The translations under genes were made by a program, and so were the position numbers. The notes under the pieces are model-generated. The model saw nothing but the letters and a program-made list of their open reading frames with translations, made no database searches and had not been told where the DNA came from. From assembly GCA_964592255.1 (NCBI GenBank), contig CAZQCI010000001.1, positions 1 to 64,000 of the forward strand: a DNA stretch of 64,000 nt, given 5' to 3'. Below are positions 26,809 to 35,864 of the stretch, one piece after another; position 1 is the first letter of the stretch; each line of letters opens with the position of its first letter. The stretch is from CAZQCI01 sp964592255. GTDB lineage: Bacteria > UBA10199 > SBBF01.

Positions 26809-28371
26809 TTAATGTCTAAAATGGCGCATGTTGGTTAGCACCATAGCAAGACCGTGTTCATCAGCGGCAGCTACCACCTCAGCATCCTTGACGGAGCCTC
26901 CAGGCTGAACAATGGCGGTAATTTTATTCTTTGCAGCTTCGTCCACACCATCACGAAAAGGGAAAAAAGCATCGGAAGCCAAAACAGCACCACTTAAAGG
27001 ATGTTGAGCTTTTTGTCCGGCAATTTTAACGGAATCAACCCGGCTCATCTGCCCTGCCCCAGCTCCCAACAATTGACGGTTTTTTGTGTAGACAATGGCG
27101 TTGGATTTGACGTGCTTCACTAACTTCCAGGCAAAATCAAGCTCAGCATATTCTGCCTCAGTGGGTTTTCGTTTTGTGGGAACAGAACAGGCACGAATAT
27201 CCACCTGACCACAGTCAGCATCTTGCACCAAAAGCCCCCCACTCACACGACGATATTGAGGAGATTGTATTTTTACTTCCGGCATGGATTTAAGCGATAG
27301 CAGACGGAGGTTTTTCTTGGATTTAAGAATAGTCAAAGCCTCTTCTTCAAAACCGGGAGCAATAATACATTCAAAAAAAGTCTCACCAATGGCTAAGGCC
27401 GTTTCTTTGTCGAGCGGACGATTCACAGCAATAATGCCACCAAAACTGGAAACAGGGTCCCCTTCTTTAGCACGTGTAAAAGCTTCTTTAAGATTACGCC
27501 CTAAAGCCGCGCCACAAGGGTTAGTATGCTTGATGATGACACACGCCGGATCCGAAAACTCAGCCACACACTGGAGCGCGGCATCGCTGTCGAGAATATT
27601 ATTGTAAGACAATTCTTTACCGTGCAACTGAAGGGCCGATGTCAACGCTCCAGGAAGAAATGGAGGCTCGGCATAATAAGCCGCTTTTTGATGAGGGTTT
27701 TCTCCATAACGTAATTCTTGTAATTTTTTAAAACTCAAATTCAATGTAGGCGGAAATACCGGACGGCCTTCTTTTACTGGAAGCCGTTGATACAAAGCAT
27801 TAGCGATAAGAGAATCGTATCGAGCTGTTGATTCAAATACTTTTACAGCCAGTTCAAAATTAGTTTCTACACTCACAGTTCCTTGATGATCCTGCATTTC
27901 TTTAAGAACACGGGAATAATCAGCCGGATCGATAATAACAGTCACGTCCTGATAATTTTTAGAAGCCGCCCGCAACATGGTCGGTCCTCCAATATCAACC
28001 TGTTCAATCAACTCATGAAGTGGTAAATCCTTTTTAGCGGATGCCTTTTCAAATTCATAAAGATTCACAACCACCAGATCGATAGGAAGAATTCCCAAAT
28101 CGTTCATGTCTTTGACATGAGAAGCATTGGTGCGAATCCCTAAAATGCCTCCTTCAATTTTGGGATGTAATGTCTTCAGGCGGCCATCCATTACTTCTGG
28201 AGAGCCCGTATAATCAGAAACTTCTTGGACTGAGATATTGTTCTCTCTTAAAATCTTGGCTGTACCTCCGGTAGAAAGAATGTGCACCCCCAGAGACTGA
28301 AGTCCTTTACAAAAATCCACCACTCCAGTTTTGTCGGTAACGCTTACAATAGCTCTTTGTATTTTAGGCAT
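26809..28371 (-). CDS. purH: Bifunctional AICAR transformylase/IMP cyclohydrolase PurH
   Basis: 520 residues, the standard length. It catalyses the last two steps of IMP synthesis. The N-terminal MGS-like domain (about 1-195) carries STGGTAK and DGRLKTLHP; the transformylase part carries ELRYGENPHQ, KHTNPCG and a C-terminal FPFRDGVD with VQPGGSVKD. Last gene of the alr-mlaE-mlaF-mlaD-purH run, 5 bases after mlaD. The pairing of purine synthesis with lipid transport genes has no obvious functional logic. Confidence 0.97.
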   Translation of the reverse strand: MPKIQRAIVSVTDKTGVVDFCKGLQSLGVHILSTGGTAKILRENNISVQEVSDYTGSPEVMDGRLKTLHPKIEGGILGIRTNASHVKDMNDLGILPIDLVVVNLYEFEKASAKKDLPLHELIEQVDIGGPTMLRAASKNYQDVTVIIDPADYSRVLKEMQDHQGTVSVETNFELAVKVFESTARYDSLIANALYQRLPVKEGRPVFPPTLNLSFKKLQELRYGENPHQKAAYYAEPPFLPGALTSALQLHGKELSYNNILDSDAALQCVAEFSDPACVIIKHTNPCGAALGRNLKEAFTRAKEGDPVSSFGGIIAVNRPLDKETALAIGETFFECIIAPGFEEEALTILKSKKNLRLLSLKSMPEVKIQSPQYRRVSGGLLVQDADCGQVDIRACSVPTKRKPTEAEYAELDFAWKLVKHVKSNAIVYTKNRQLLGAGAGQMSRVDSVKIAGQKAQHPLSGAVLASDAFFPFRDGVDEAAKNKITAIVQPGGSVKDAEVVAAADEHGLAMVLTNMRHFRH

Positions 28372-28376
28372 AAATT

Positions 28377-29735
28377 TTAAGGTTTAAGATTCATCACTCC
28401 CAAGATTGACTTAATGTCATCATCGGTCATTTGAAGTCCGGCTCCCATAAACCAATCCGGATCATGTTGCTTACTGATAAAGTCATCAAGACCTGCCATC
28501 AAGTAAAAACTTTTGGTCATATTAAGCTGGGCATAAGCTTTTAGATGAGGGGCTTGGTTTTCTTCAGTTTTAAAATTAAATGCTGAAAACTTAAGGCCCA
28601 CCGGACCATAATCATAATCAATACCAAAACCGCCGGAGGATTCGATCAATCCACCACGGAAAGTAAAACCATAATATTTTTTAGCTAACTCAGCAGAAAA
28701 GCGGAATTTATCTTTACTGGTTGTTTCAATCTCTTCGCGCACATTGCTCGTAACTCCCCCGGCAGTGACCTTAGTATTTTTAATCATCGTACTAGAAGGA
28801 GGAGAAGGATCATTAACTAATTCAAACAAAAAATATTTATCAGGACGTGGTTTAACCGCGAGCGACACATAGTGCTTAATATCACCACTAACTCCCAAGT
28901 ACTCACCATGGTAGCCCACATCTAACTGCATGCGTTTGGCCCCGCCCAAAAGATCATTTAAACTATCGATGGAGCTATTTAATTTTTCAACAGTGCTATC
29001 GTCGTTCACTAAGCGACCGATGGTACCTTGCCCATTTTTAATTTTGTCTGTAATAACAGAAATATTATCTAAAGTAGCGTTCACTTGAGGCGTATTTCGG
29101 GCCACAAGAGTATTCATATTCACGGCTACTTCTCTTAAGTTGGCAATAAGAGCATTAAGATTAGCCTCATTATTAACCGAAACATTTTTAAGTGACTCGG
29201 TAATTTGTTCTATATTCCTTAAGCTACGAGCAAAAGCAGAATCTTCCCCCGCCATCATTAAGCGCATAGTAGCCGTAATTTGTTTTACATCGACGGCAAT
29301 TTCACTCAATTGATTGGTGAGCGAACTGATATCCCCACCCATCGAGGAGGCAACAATTGTATTTCCTTTGGCCAATGGCTCTGCGATCGGACCCGGCTGA
29401 TATAATTCGATATAAGTATCACCCAAAAAACCAGTCGCCTTGATACGCGCTTGAACATCGGAGGAGAGTTTAACGGCCTTCTGAATACTCAATTCAAGTT
29501 TCGCTTTATTGTTATCCACTAAACTGATGCCGGTTACGCTACCAATTTGTATACCGGCAATCTGAACAGGAGTTTTATCAGTGATCCCGCTGGCCGATTC
29601 GACCATTAAATAAATGGGATAGGTGCTTCCTGGAAAAAGAGATGTTTTGCTAATTTTAAGTGTGGCATAAGCCAAAATAAAAAGAACAATAACGACAAAA
29701 ACCCCCGTCTTCATTTGTGCGTTCTTAAAGTTCAT
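28377..29735 (-). CDS. MCE-domain (MlaD-like) lipid transport protein with long C-terminal extension
   Basis: 452 residues against about 180 for E. coli MlaD. One N-terminal helix (about 8-27) is followed by the MCE domain (about 35-115; PVQIAGIQIGSV and TGFLGDTYIEL), a helical and coiled region rich in N and V (about 140-255), and a strand-rich tail (about 270-452) with GEYLGVSGDIKHYVSL and PRPDKYFLFELV that looks outer-membrane-barrel-like. MCE proteins form channels carrying phospholipids between membranes. Overlaps mlaF by 11 bases. Confidence 0.88.
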   Translation of the reverse strand: MNFKNAQMKTGVFVVIVLFILAYATLKISKTSLFPGSTYPIYLMVESASGITDKTPVQIAGIQIGSVTGISLVDNNKAKLELSIQKAVKLSSDVQARIKATGFLGDTYIELYQPGPIAEPLAKGNTIVASSMGGDISSLTNQLSEIAVDVKQITATMRLMMAGEDSAFARSLRNIEQITESLKNVSVNNEANLNALIANLREVAVNMNTLVARNTPQVNATLDNISVITDKIKNGQGTIGRLVNDDSTVEKLNSSIDSLNDLLGGAKRMQLDVGYHGEYLGVSGDIKHYVSLAVKPRPDKYFLFELVNDPSPPSSTMIKNTKVTAGGVTSNVREEIETTSKDKFRFSAELAKKYYGFTFRGGLIESSGGFGIDYDYGPVGLKFSAFNFKTEENQAPHLKAYAQLNMTKSFYLMAGLDDFISKQHDPDWFMGAGLQMTDDDIKSILGVMNLKP

Positions 29736-30465
29736 ATCCAGAGGAGCGACCTTCTAAAAATTGTTTCACAAAAGGATGAGAAGACCTTTTAAAAACAGAG
29801 GGGTCTCCTTCCAACAATATTTTTCCTTCATAAAGCATGGCCACTTTATCTGCAATCTTAAAGGTGGCCTCAATATCATGGCTAATGACGACGGATGTAA
29901 TCCCCAATTGTCTTTGCGTATTTAAGATCAATTGGTCGATGGCATCGGTCATAATAGGATCAAGTCCGGTGGTGGGTTCGTCATACAATAAAATTTGAGG
30001 AAGCAGCGCAATAGCACGAGCCAACCCTACTCTTTTACGCATTCCACCGGAAAGTTGAGATGGAAATTTTGAATCGATATCTTTCAACCCCACCAAACCT
30101 AACACTTCATGCACGCGTTTTTTTATTTGAGCATCGGTATAATCTGTATGCTCAACAAGAGGAAAGGCTACATTTTCAAAAACCGTCATCGAATCAAAAA
30201 GAGCCGCGTTTTGAAATAGCATTCCAAAATGTTTTCGAAAATCTTTAATTTGTCGGTCATCCAGACTACCAACGGACGTACCATTAACAATCACCTCTCC
30301 CTCATCGGGACGGACAAGTCCCATTAAGTGTTTTAACAAAACACTTTTCCCTTCACCACTTCGTCCAATAATAACCGTGATTTTTCCTTTGGGAATTTCG
30401 AGATCAACACCACGCAATACGGGTTGTGTTCCAAATTTTTTTTGAAGGTTTTTAAGTAAAATCAT
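29725..30465 (-). CDS. mlaF: MlaF-type ABC transporter ATPase
   Basis: 246 residues from the ATG at 30465, which forms ATGA with the mlaE stop; an open frame running back to 30606 is inside mlaE and ignored. Walker A GRSGEGKSVLLKHL, Q-loop, signature LSGGMRKRVGLARA, and Walker B LLYDEPTTGLDP are all intact. GMRKRVGLARA is typical of the MCE-linked ATPases. It powers lipid transport with MlaE and the MCE protein. Confidence 0.94.
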   Translation of the reverse strand: MILLKNLQKKFGTQPVLRGVDLEIPKGKITVIIGRSGEGKSVLLKHLMGLVRPDEGEVIVNGTSVGSLDDRQIKDFRKHFGMLFQNAALFDSMTVFENVAFPLVEHTDYTDAQIKKRVHEVLGLVGLKDIDSKFPSQLSGGMRKRVGLARAIALLPQILLYDEPTTGLDPIMTDAIDQLILNTQRQLGITSVVISHDIEATFKIADKVAMLYEGKILLEGDPSVFKRSSHPFVKQFLEGRSSGYEL

Positions 30466-31247
30466 TTCGTTCCAATAATTTCCAAAATCCACTGAGTCAA
30501 AAAATAATCTACTACCAAAATAGTAACTGAAGCCATCACCACAGCACGCGTTGTAGCTTTGCCGACACCAGCAGCCCCTCCACTGGTTTTGTAACCCTGA
30601 TAACAACTAATCGCTGAAAGTAAAAAGCCAAAAATGGCCGCCTTAAAAAGACCTGCATACAAATCATCTCCATCAACGTAATGCCTCATGCGCGCCATGA
30701 AAGGCCCTGCAGGAATTTCTAGTAAAACGACCCCCACTAAATAGGCTCCCAAAAAACCTACAAAATTAAAAAGAGTCGTCAATAAAGGAAGAACAAAAGT
30801 GGAGGCCAACAGGCGCGGCACCAATAGATAATGAATCGGGCTCACCGCCATACTTTCCAAAGCATCAATCTGCTCGGTCACACGCATGGTTCCAATTTCA
30901 GCGGCCATACTGGATCCCGCTCGTGCGGTGACCATAAGAGCTGCAAACACAGGAGCAATTTCACGAGTTAAACTTAAGCCAACAGTTGCCCCTACTAATG
31001 TTTCCGCATTAAATAGGCGAAAAGCATAACCTGTTTGCAAAGCAAAAACCGCTCCCGTAAATAAACTGACCAGCAAGATAATAGGGGTTGAATCAACTCC
31101 TATTCTATTAATCTGTTGAATCATGTGATTCCAACGAAAGGGTTTTTCAAAAAGCCAACGAAAAAATTGTCCACAAAATTGGACAAAGGCCCCTAAATCT
31201 TCAAGGAGAGTCACAAGAAAAAGACGTAAAGATAAAAACACTGTCAT
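30462..31247 (-). CDS. mlaE: MlaE-type ABC transporter permease
   Basis: 261 residues from the ATG at 31247, chosen because AAAGGAGG lies 4 bases upstream; a longer frame to 31358 overlaps alr. Six or so helices with the MlaE signatures LLVSLFTGAVFALQTGY, GLSLTREIAPVFAALMVTAR and AEIGTMRVTEQIDAL. The permease of the phospholipid transport system. No MlaB STAS protein or MlaC periplasmic carrier is beside it, which matches the minimal organisation in many deltaproteobacteria-like genomes. Confidence 0.94.
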   Translation of the reverse strand: MTVFLSLRLFLVTLLEDLGAFVQFCGQFFRWLFEKPFRWNHMIQQINRIGVDSTPIILLVSLFTGAVFALQTGYAFRLFNAETLVGATVGLSLTREIAPVFAALMVTARAGSSMAAEIGTMRVTEQIDALESMAVSPIHYLLVPRLLASTFVLPLLTTLFNFVGFLGAYLVGVVLLEIPAGPFMARMRHYVDGDDLYAGLFKAAIFGFLLSAISCYQGYKTSGGAAGVGKATTRAVVMASVTILVVDYFLTQWILEIIGTK

Positions 31248-31251
31248 GATT

Positions 31252-31259
31252 CCTCCTTT
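31252..31259 (-). promoter_or_regulatory. Shine-Dalgarno deciding the mlaE start
   Basis: AAAGGAGG on the minus strand, 4 bases before the ATG at 31247. It settles the start against two upstream in-frame ATGs that have no such site. Confidence 0.75.
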
Positions 31260-31312
31260 ACTTGGAGGAGTTGAAGAGGAGTGAAGCGTTGTGGAACTCA
31301 TAAGAGATCTCT

Positions 31313-32437
31313 TTAAAGACCGGTATAAATTCGGGGAACCCGAGATGAAATACCGCACAAAATTTCATAAGAAATGGTATCGGCCCAATTGGCCACGTCT
31401 TCGGCCGAAATTTTTTCTTCCCCTTGCGCGCCGATGAGTACCACTTCGTCACCAGTTTTAGCTTCAGGAATCTCCGTTAAATCAACCAAAGTAAGATCCA
31501 TGGAAATACGGCCAACAACCGGAGCTTTTTTACCACCGACTAACACATACCCTTTGTTGGACAGCAAACGAGGATATCCATCGGCATAACCTAAAGGCAA
31601 AACACCAATCAAACTATCACGCTGAGTAACAAAAGTACCTCCATAACCTAAAGCCGTTTGTGGGGATACTTTTCTCACCTCTGCCAAGCTACTTTTAAGA
31701 GCCATCACAGGACGCAGTTCTATTTTAGACCTATGTCTCGGGTGAGGATAAGCTCCATAAAGCATAATTCCCGGACGCACAAAACTTTGCCCTTCTAGCG
31801 CTCTGTCAATAATCGCTGCCGAATTGGCAAAATGAATAGGAGCTTTAACTCCTTTTTCTTCCAAAATTTTTAAAATTCTTTCAAAAAGAACACATTGTCT
31901 ATCGGTTGGGGCGGCATCTTCTTCATCCGCACGAGCAAGATGAGTCATAAGACCAGCCAAATTGATTTCGGCATACTTTTTAAGGACCGCAACCACGTCA
32001 TCAATGTGTGACGGCAAAAACCCCAAGCGCCCCATTCCTGTATCAAATTTTAAATGGACGGCCTGTTCCCGTCCCACTTCACGAAGATATTCCCCTATTT
32101 TCTGTAAATCTTCTAAATTGGAAATAACAGGACGTAACCGATGCTCCACAAAAATTTTAGGAGCCCCAGAGAGCAAACCATCAAATACCAAAACTTCACC
32201 GCGGATTCCCACATTACGCAATTCAATACCTTCTTCAAGAGTGGCCACACCAAAATGGCGTATTCCACATTCTTCCAGCGCTCGACTACACCGCAACGCT
32301 CCATGTCCGTAAGCATTGGCTTTAACCACAGCTAAGGGTTGGGTTCCTTGAGGTAGACGCGCCTTAACGGCCTTAATATTAAAACGTAAGGCATCAAGAC
32401 TGACTTCAGCATAAGTGGGACGATAGTGAATAGTCAT
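31313..32437 (-). CDS. alr: Alanine racemase
   Basis: 374 residues from the ATG at 32437; a GTG at 32461 would add eight residues but the Shine-Dalgarno-like bases then sit too close. PLP-lysine K39 lies in VVKANAYGHG and the catalytic tyrosine in LGYGGTF, with the C-terminal beta domain (GRISMDLTLVDLTE) present. It makes D-alanine for peptidoglycan. It is the promoter-proximal gene of the alr-mla-purH group, 65 bases before mlaE. Confidence 0.96.
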   Translation of the reverse strand: MTIHYRPTYAEVSLDALRFNIKAVKARLPQGTQPLAVVKANAYGHGALRCSRALEECGIRHFGVATLEEGIELRNVGIRGEVLVFDGLLSGAPKIFVEHRLRPVISNLEDLQKIGEYLREVGREQAVHLKFDTGMGRLGFLPSHIDDVVAVLKKYAEINLAGLMTHLARADEEDAAPTDRQCVLFERILKILEEKGVKAPIHFANSAAIIDRALEGQSFVRPGIMLYGAYPHPRHRSKIELRPVMALKSSLAEVRKVSPQTALGYGGTFVTQRDSLIGVLPLGYADGYPRLLSNKGYVLVGGKKAPVVGRISMDLTLVDLTEIPEAKTGDEVVLIGAQGEEKISAEDVANWADTISYEILCGISSRVPRIYTGL

Positions 32438-32469
32438 GTTTCGCTTGCGTTTATAAGTCACTTCCCTCT

Positions 32470-33291
32470 ATGTTACAAGCCTTTAGTATGAGCGAAAATA
32501 AAGTTCATTTTGTAGGGCACTCCACCGTTTGGGTCACAATAGACGGGCTTCATTTTATTATCGATACTAATTTTTCTAATCGTGTCTGGCTTCTAAAAAG
32601 GAAGGCTCCTTTAGGAATTGATGTAGAAAAATTACCAAACGTTTCTGCCTTACTAGTCACCCATGCCCATTACGATCATTTAGATTTATTTTCCTACAAA
32701 TACTTTGATCAAAAAAAAGAAGTACTCTGCCCCCCTACCCTTGGATCTTTAATTTCACGATTCATTAATAACCCGGTTACGGAATTAGCCCCATGGGAAA
32801 CAAAAAACTATGGCAGCGTCACCGTTACGGCCGTTCCTACTCGCCATTACGGATTTCGTCTTTCGGGTCTGCGCTACACTCAATGTACCGGTTATATCAT
32901 TCAAGGGAAAAACTTGACCGTCTACCATCCCGGCGACACTGCCTACGGACCTCACTTTAAAGAAATTGGAGAAAAATTTAAGATTGATGTGGCCTGTCTT
33001 CCCATAGGAGCGTTTCGTCCCCGCTGGTTTATGCAAAGCCGGCATATGAGTCCAATAGATGCCCTTCAAGCTTTTGATGATTTAAAAGCAAAAACTTTAG
33101 TCCCCATTCATTGGGGCAGCTTCAGGCTGGCACAAGATTCGCTATCGGAAGCCATTGAGATACTGCAAACGGAACTTCAATCACGAAGTAACACCGCTTT
33201 CTTAAAAATATTGCAACCGGGAGAAAATATTCACTGGCCTGCGGAAATAGGAAGCACTTCATCTTTAGTTTCAACCACACAACTACCATAA
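32470..33291 (+). CDS. Metallo-beta-lactamase-fold hydrolase (NAPE-PLD/UlaG-like)
   Basis: 273 residues, no signal peptide. The metal site HxHxDH is H65, H67, D69, H70 (VTHAHYDHLD), with HYGFRLSG, HPGDTAYGPHF and HWGSFRLA providing the further histidines and aspartate. The pattern fits the COG2220 branch that includes N-acyl-phosphatidylethanolamine phospholipase D. The substrate is unknown. An ATG at 32488 is an alternative start. The last 61 bases overlap the convergent gene at 33231. Confidence 0.85.
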   Translation: MLQAFSMSENKVHFVGHSTVWVTIDGLHFIIDTNFSNRVWLLKRKAPLGIDVEKLPNVSALLVTHAHYDHLDLFSYKYFDQKKEVLCPPTLGSLISRFINNPVTELAPWETKNYGSVTVTAVPTRHYGFRLSGLRYTQCTGYIIQGKNLTVYHPGDTAYGPHFKEIGEKFKIDVACLPIGAFRPRWFMQSRHMSPIDALQAFDDLKAKTLVPIHWGSFRLAQDSLSEAIEILQTELQSRSNTAFLKILQPGENIHWPAEIGSTSSLVSTTQLP

Positions 33292-33683
33292 GCGATATCC
33301 GCATTAGCCGGTTTCACAGCCACCACTTTTTCTTTTGAAATAGTCACAAAGACATCCCCCACTTCACAAGAGCGGGTTACAGTTTTTCGATGAAGCATGA
33401 GCCACTGGGTAGCCGTATCACGCTCTTGATTTTCATTCACTGTCTTTTGAGTCTTTTTCTTGGTATAAAGCCAAACTTGGTCCCCGGAGCTATGCGAAAA
33501 ATTTTCTGTCTGGTAAAAAGGCTGGCCACGTTGAGAAATAAGCTCCGAAACTGTCATGCCTGGCTTGATAATCTGTAGGGAGTTGTCCGGTTGCGAAGTT
33601 TCAGTCGTTGTAGCCAAAGCTAAAAAATCGACACAGAAAACAAGAAGGAAAAGAAAAAAAAGGGAGGGAAATATTCTTTTCAT
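33231..33683 (-). CDS. Secreted protein with BamE/SmpA-like segment
   Basis: 150 residues with a signal peptide (about 1-24). Residues 38-60 (IKPGMTVSELISQRGQPFY) resemble the start of the BamE/SmpA-OmlA fold, where a PGM motif precedes a helix and a GxP turn. A pair of cysteines follows (SCEVGD and SCVVE). No known partner is nearby. Its 3' end overlaps the convergent hydrolase gene by 61 bases, so one of the two C-termini may be shorter in relatives. Fold assignment moderate. Confidence 0.65.
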   Translation of the reverse strand: MKRIFPSLFFLFLLVFCVDFLALATTTETSQPDNSLQIIKPGMTVSELISQRGQPFYQTENFSHSSGDQVWLYTKKKTQKTVNENQERDTATQWLMLHRKTVTRSCEVGDVFVTISKEKVVAVKPANADIAYGSCVVETKDEVLPISAGQ

Positions 33684-33724
33684 TCCTAAGAAATGTCACA
33701 AAGGAAAAAAAATGTAAACGAAGT

Positions 33725-35647
33725 TTAATAGGGTAACTCCAGCATTCTATTTTCTAGCGGAGATAAACTAGTATCACGGCAATCTAAGTCTTCTGTACTG
33801 CAATAAAGGGAATAGGAAATTCCTTCTTCTAAGGAAATAATGTGAGCCTCCTGGTCGTCGTAAAGCCAAATGGGGCGTGACAACCCTTCAAAGCTTACGT
33901 CCCTAAGAGATATTTGGATAGAACCCAGGTTCATCGCACTTGCGTAGATCATATAATCCAAATCAGTTGATAAAAAATCAGCATCCGTCAGATGTAATTG
34001 AGTATCTATTCCATTAGCAACTAAATGGATGTCACTGTCTTCAAAATCAACATCGTCAATCCTCGTTACTCCACCCGTTATATCAGCGGCCTGTCCCTCC
34101 ATACTCCAACCGTGAATTTCAATCTCACTGTCAGAAAGAGACACGGCACCTACTTGATCCCGAGAATCGTTATTACCATAAGCTTCCAACTCTTCTATGC
34201 TACCCTGGGACGCCACCATAGTTAAAGCAGTATTAAAGTCTCCGGAATAATTATCAATCAAAGTCAAACCGGAAATATCGACCACACTGCCAGTGACGTA
34301 AAGTGCCCCGACAAAACTTGAGTTATTTCCCGAAAAAACCACATCATTCATCGTCAGATAAGAAGAGGATACCCTTAAGGCTCCAGAAGCCATACTCTTA
34401 TTATCCTTCAAAATGACGTTATCCAAAGTAACCCGACTAGACATAGCCGAAAGTGCAGACCCACTATGACCAGACCTATCAAAGCCGCCAGTCATAGTTA
34501 AATTAGAGAGATGAACTTCGCCCCCTGAGACTTCGAGAATAGAACCTACATTGCCTCCCGAAATCACTGTTTGAGAAGGATCTTCACTTAAACCAAGAAT
34601 AGAAAAGGATCTTTCAGAAACCGCATAATTTACAAGCGTGTAGGTACCTGGTTCCACGGAAATTGTACCGCCATCTTGAAGCCTGTCGAAGGCATCATCT
34701 AGCGTGGTCACATCAGCCCGAAATGAAGGCCCTACACGCACATTTTCTCTGAAAAAATTTTCATCTTCCGGATCATTCGATAGGGCTGGCAATAAAAGGT
34801 TATCGGAGTGACCAAAGCAAGAAATAACAGCCAACTGTTCATCGACAAAACCAGGATTGCAAGAATCGGGCGATATATAATCCATGATATTGGGTTCCGG
34901 ATGGAACACATTACCTTCGGCATCAACAACATCCTCATCACAAGTAATCACGCATTCATCATCAATGTCACAATAAGCCGCACCCGGATCCGCTTCGGTA
35001 CCGCACAAATAATCTCCAGTATAATAACATTCCTCATCGGTTGAACACTCGTCGTCACTACGGGAAACCAGTTCATCCGTAAAAGGCAAAGATTCTTCTT
35101 CCAATTTATCATGTCGATCGGAGGATTGCTCCCCAAAGGTATGTTCTAATCCGAACTTATGGCCTAGTTCGTGGGACCAAGCCTTTTCACCGCTGCTTGT
35201 CGAAAGGAAAATAGCCAAAGAATTACTTAAAGACTGCCCTCCCCATTTGGTTATTTCGTCATTACGATTAACATCTCTGATTTTATCGGTTAAAAAGATG
35301 TTAATGACGTCCGAATCACTATACTGCTTATCAATTTCTTTATTATTCTGTTTGTCTCCACCGATCCAGACAGTATCGGCCCACGAGTTATTTTTGATCG
35401 AATCGATGTCAGTAACAATAAATTGTATGCCTGATTTGGCAAAGTCTTCGTTAACCTTTTGAATATATGCATAAATTTCTTCAGGGTCCAACCCTCCAAC
35501 CCCTTGCTCATTGACAAGATTATGAATAGCTACACGATAGGTTGTGACTTCAGTAGGAGATTCAAAAGATTGAAGATAAGAAGGATCCCAACATTCTTGG
35601 GTATCTTGATTGGAACAACCAGCAGTTAACAACAATAAGGGCAACAT
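33725..35647 (-). CDS. Secreted metzincin-type metalloprotease with beta-helix domain
   Basis: 640 residues. A lipobox LLTAGC (C11) suggests a surface or periplasmic lipoprotein. The zinc motif HExxHxxGxxH is complete (H159, E160, H163, H169 in SHELGHKFGLEH) and a Met-turn NIMDY follows at about residue 258, so the metzincin fold (M43/pappalysin-like) is well supported. Between them lies an Asp/Glu/Cys-rich loop. From about 320 to 600 short strand-turn repeats (LDNVILKDN, MNDVVFSGNNS, ISGLTLIDN) build a right-handed beta-helix. It could degrade matrix or prey proteins; the target is unknown. Confidence 0.85.
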   Translation of the reverse strand: MLPLLLLTAGCSNQDTQECWDPSYLQSFESPTEVTTYRVAIHNLVNEQGVGGLDPEEIYAYIQKVNEDFAKSGIQFIVTDIDSIKNNSWADTVWIGGDKQNNKEIDKQYSDSDVINIFLTDKIRDVNRNDEITKWGGQSLSNSLAIFLSTSSGEKAWSHELGHKFGLEHTFGEQSSDRHDKLEEESLPFTDELVSRSDDECSTDEECYYTGDYLCGTEADPGAAYCDIDDECVITCDEDVVDAEGNVFHPEPNIMDYISPDSCNPGFVDEQLAVISCFGHSDNLLLPALSNDPEDENFFRENVRVGPSFRADVTTLDDAFDRLQDGGTISVEPGTYTLVNYAVSERSFSILGLSEDPSQTVISGGNVGSILEVSGGEVHLSNLTMTGGFDRSGHSGSALSAMSSRVTLDNVILKDNKSMASGALRVSSSYLTMNDVVFSGNNSSFVGALYVTGSVVDISGLTLIDNYSGDFNTALTMVASQGSIEELEAYGNNDSRDQVGAVSLSDSEIEIHGWSMEGQAADITGGVTRIDDVDFEDSDIHLVANGIDTQLHLTDADFLSTDLDYMIYASAMNLGSIQISLRDVSFEGLSRPIWLYDDQEAHIISLEEGISYSLYCSTEDLDCRDTSLSPLENRMLELPY

Positions 35648-35765
35648 ATCGGTAAAAAATCAATACTTTCCGATAATTAGACCGATTATGAGTAAGATTT
35701 GGGCCTAATCTCATCCTTATTATCGTCAAAATTATGAATTAAGTGCTTGTATAGACAAAAAAATG

Positions 35766-35779
35766 TTCACAGTTGTGAA
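35766..35779. promoter_or_regulatory. Perfect inverted repeat upstream of the C45-type hydrolase
   Basis: TTCACAGTTGTGAA has 6-base arms around GT. It lies in the 217-base divergent region between the metzincin gene and the C45-type gene, 86 bases before the latter. It may be an operator; the half-sites are CRP-like but their order (TCACA before TGTGA) is opposite to a CRP site. Confidence 0.25.
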
Positions 35780-35864
35780 TGGCTTTATGAAAAGAAAAAA
35801 CTCTGAATAGCAGAAGCAAATAGGACCTTGTAATGATAAGAAATGTCTTATAAAGAATTAGTTG

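Noticed and set aside
30466..30606. Longer N-terminus for mlaF
   Set aside because: It is the antisense-free shadow of the mlaE 3' end in another frame, and the resulting sequence is unlike any ABC ATPase N-terminus.
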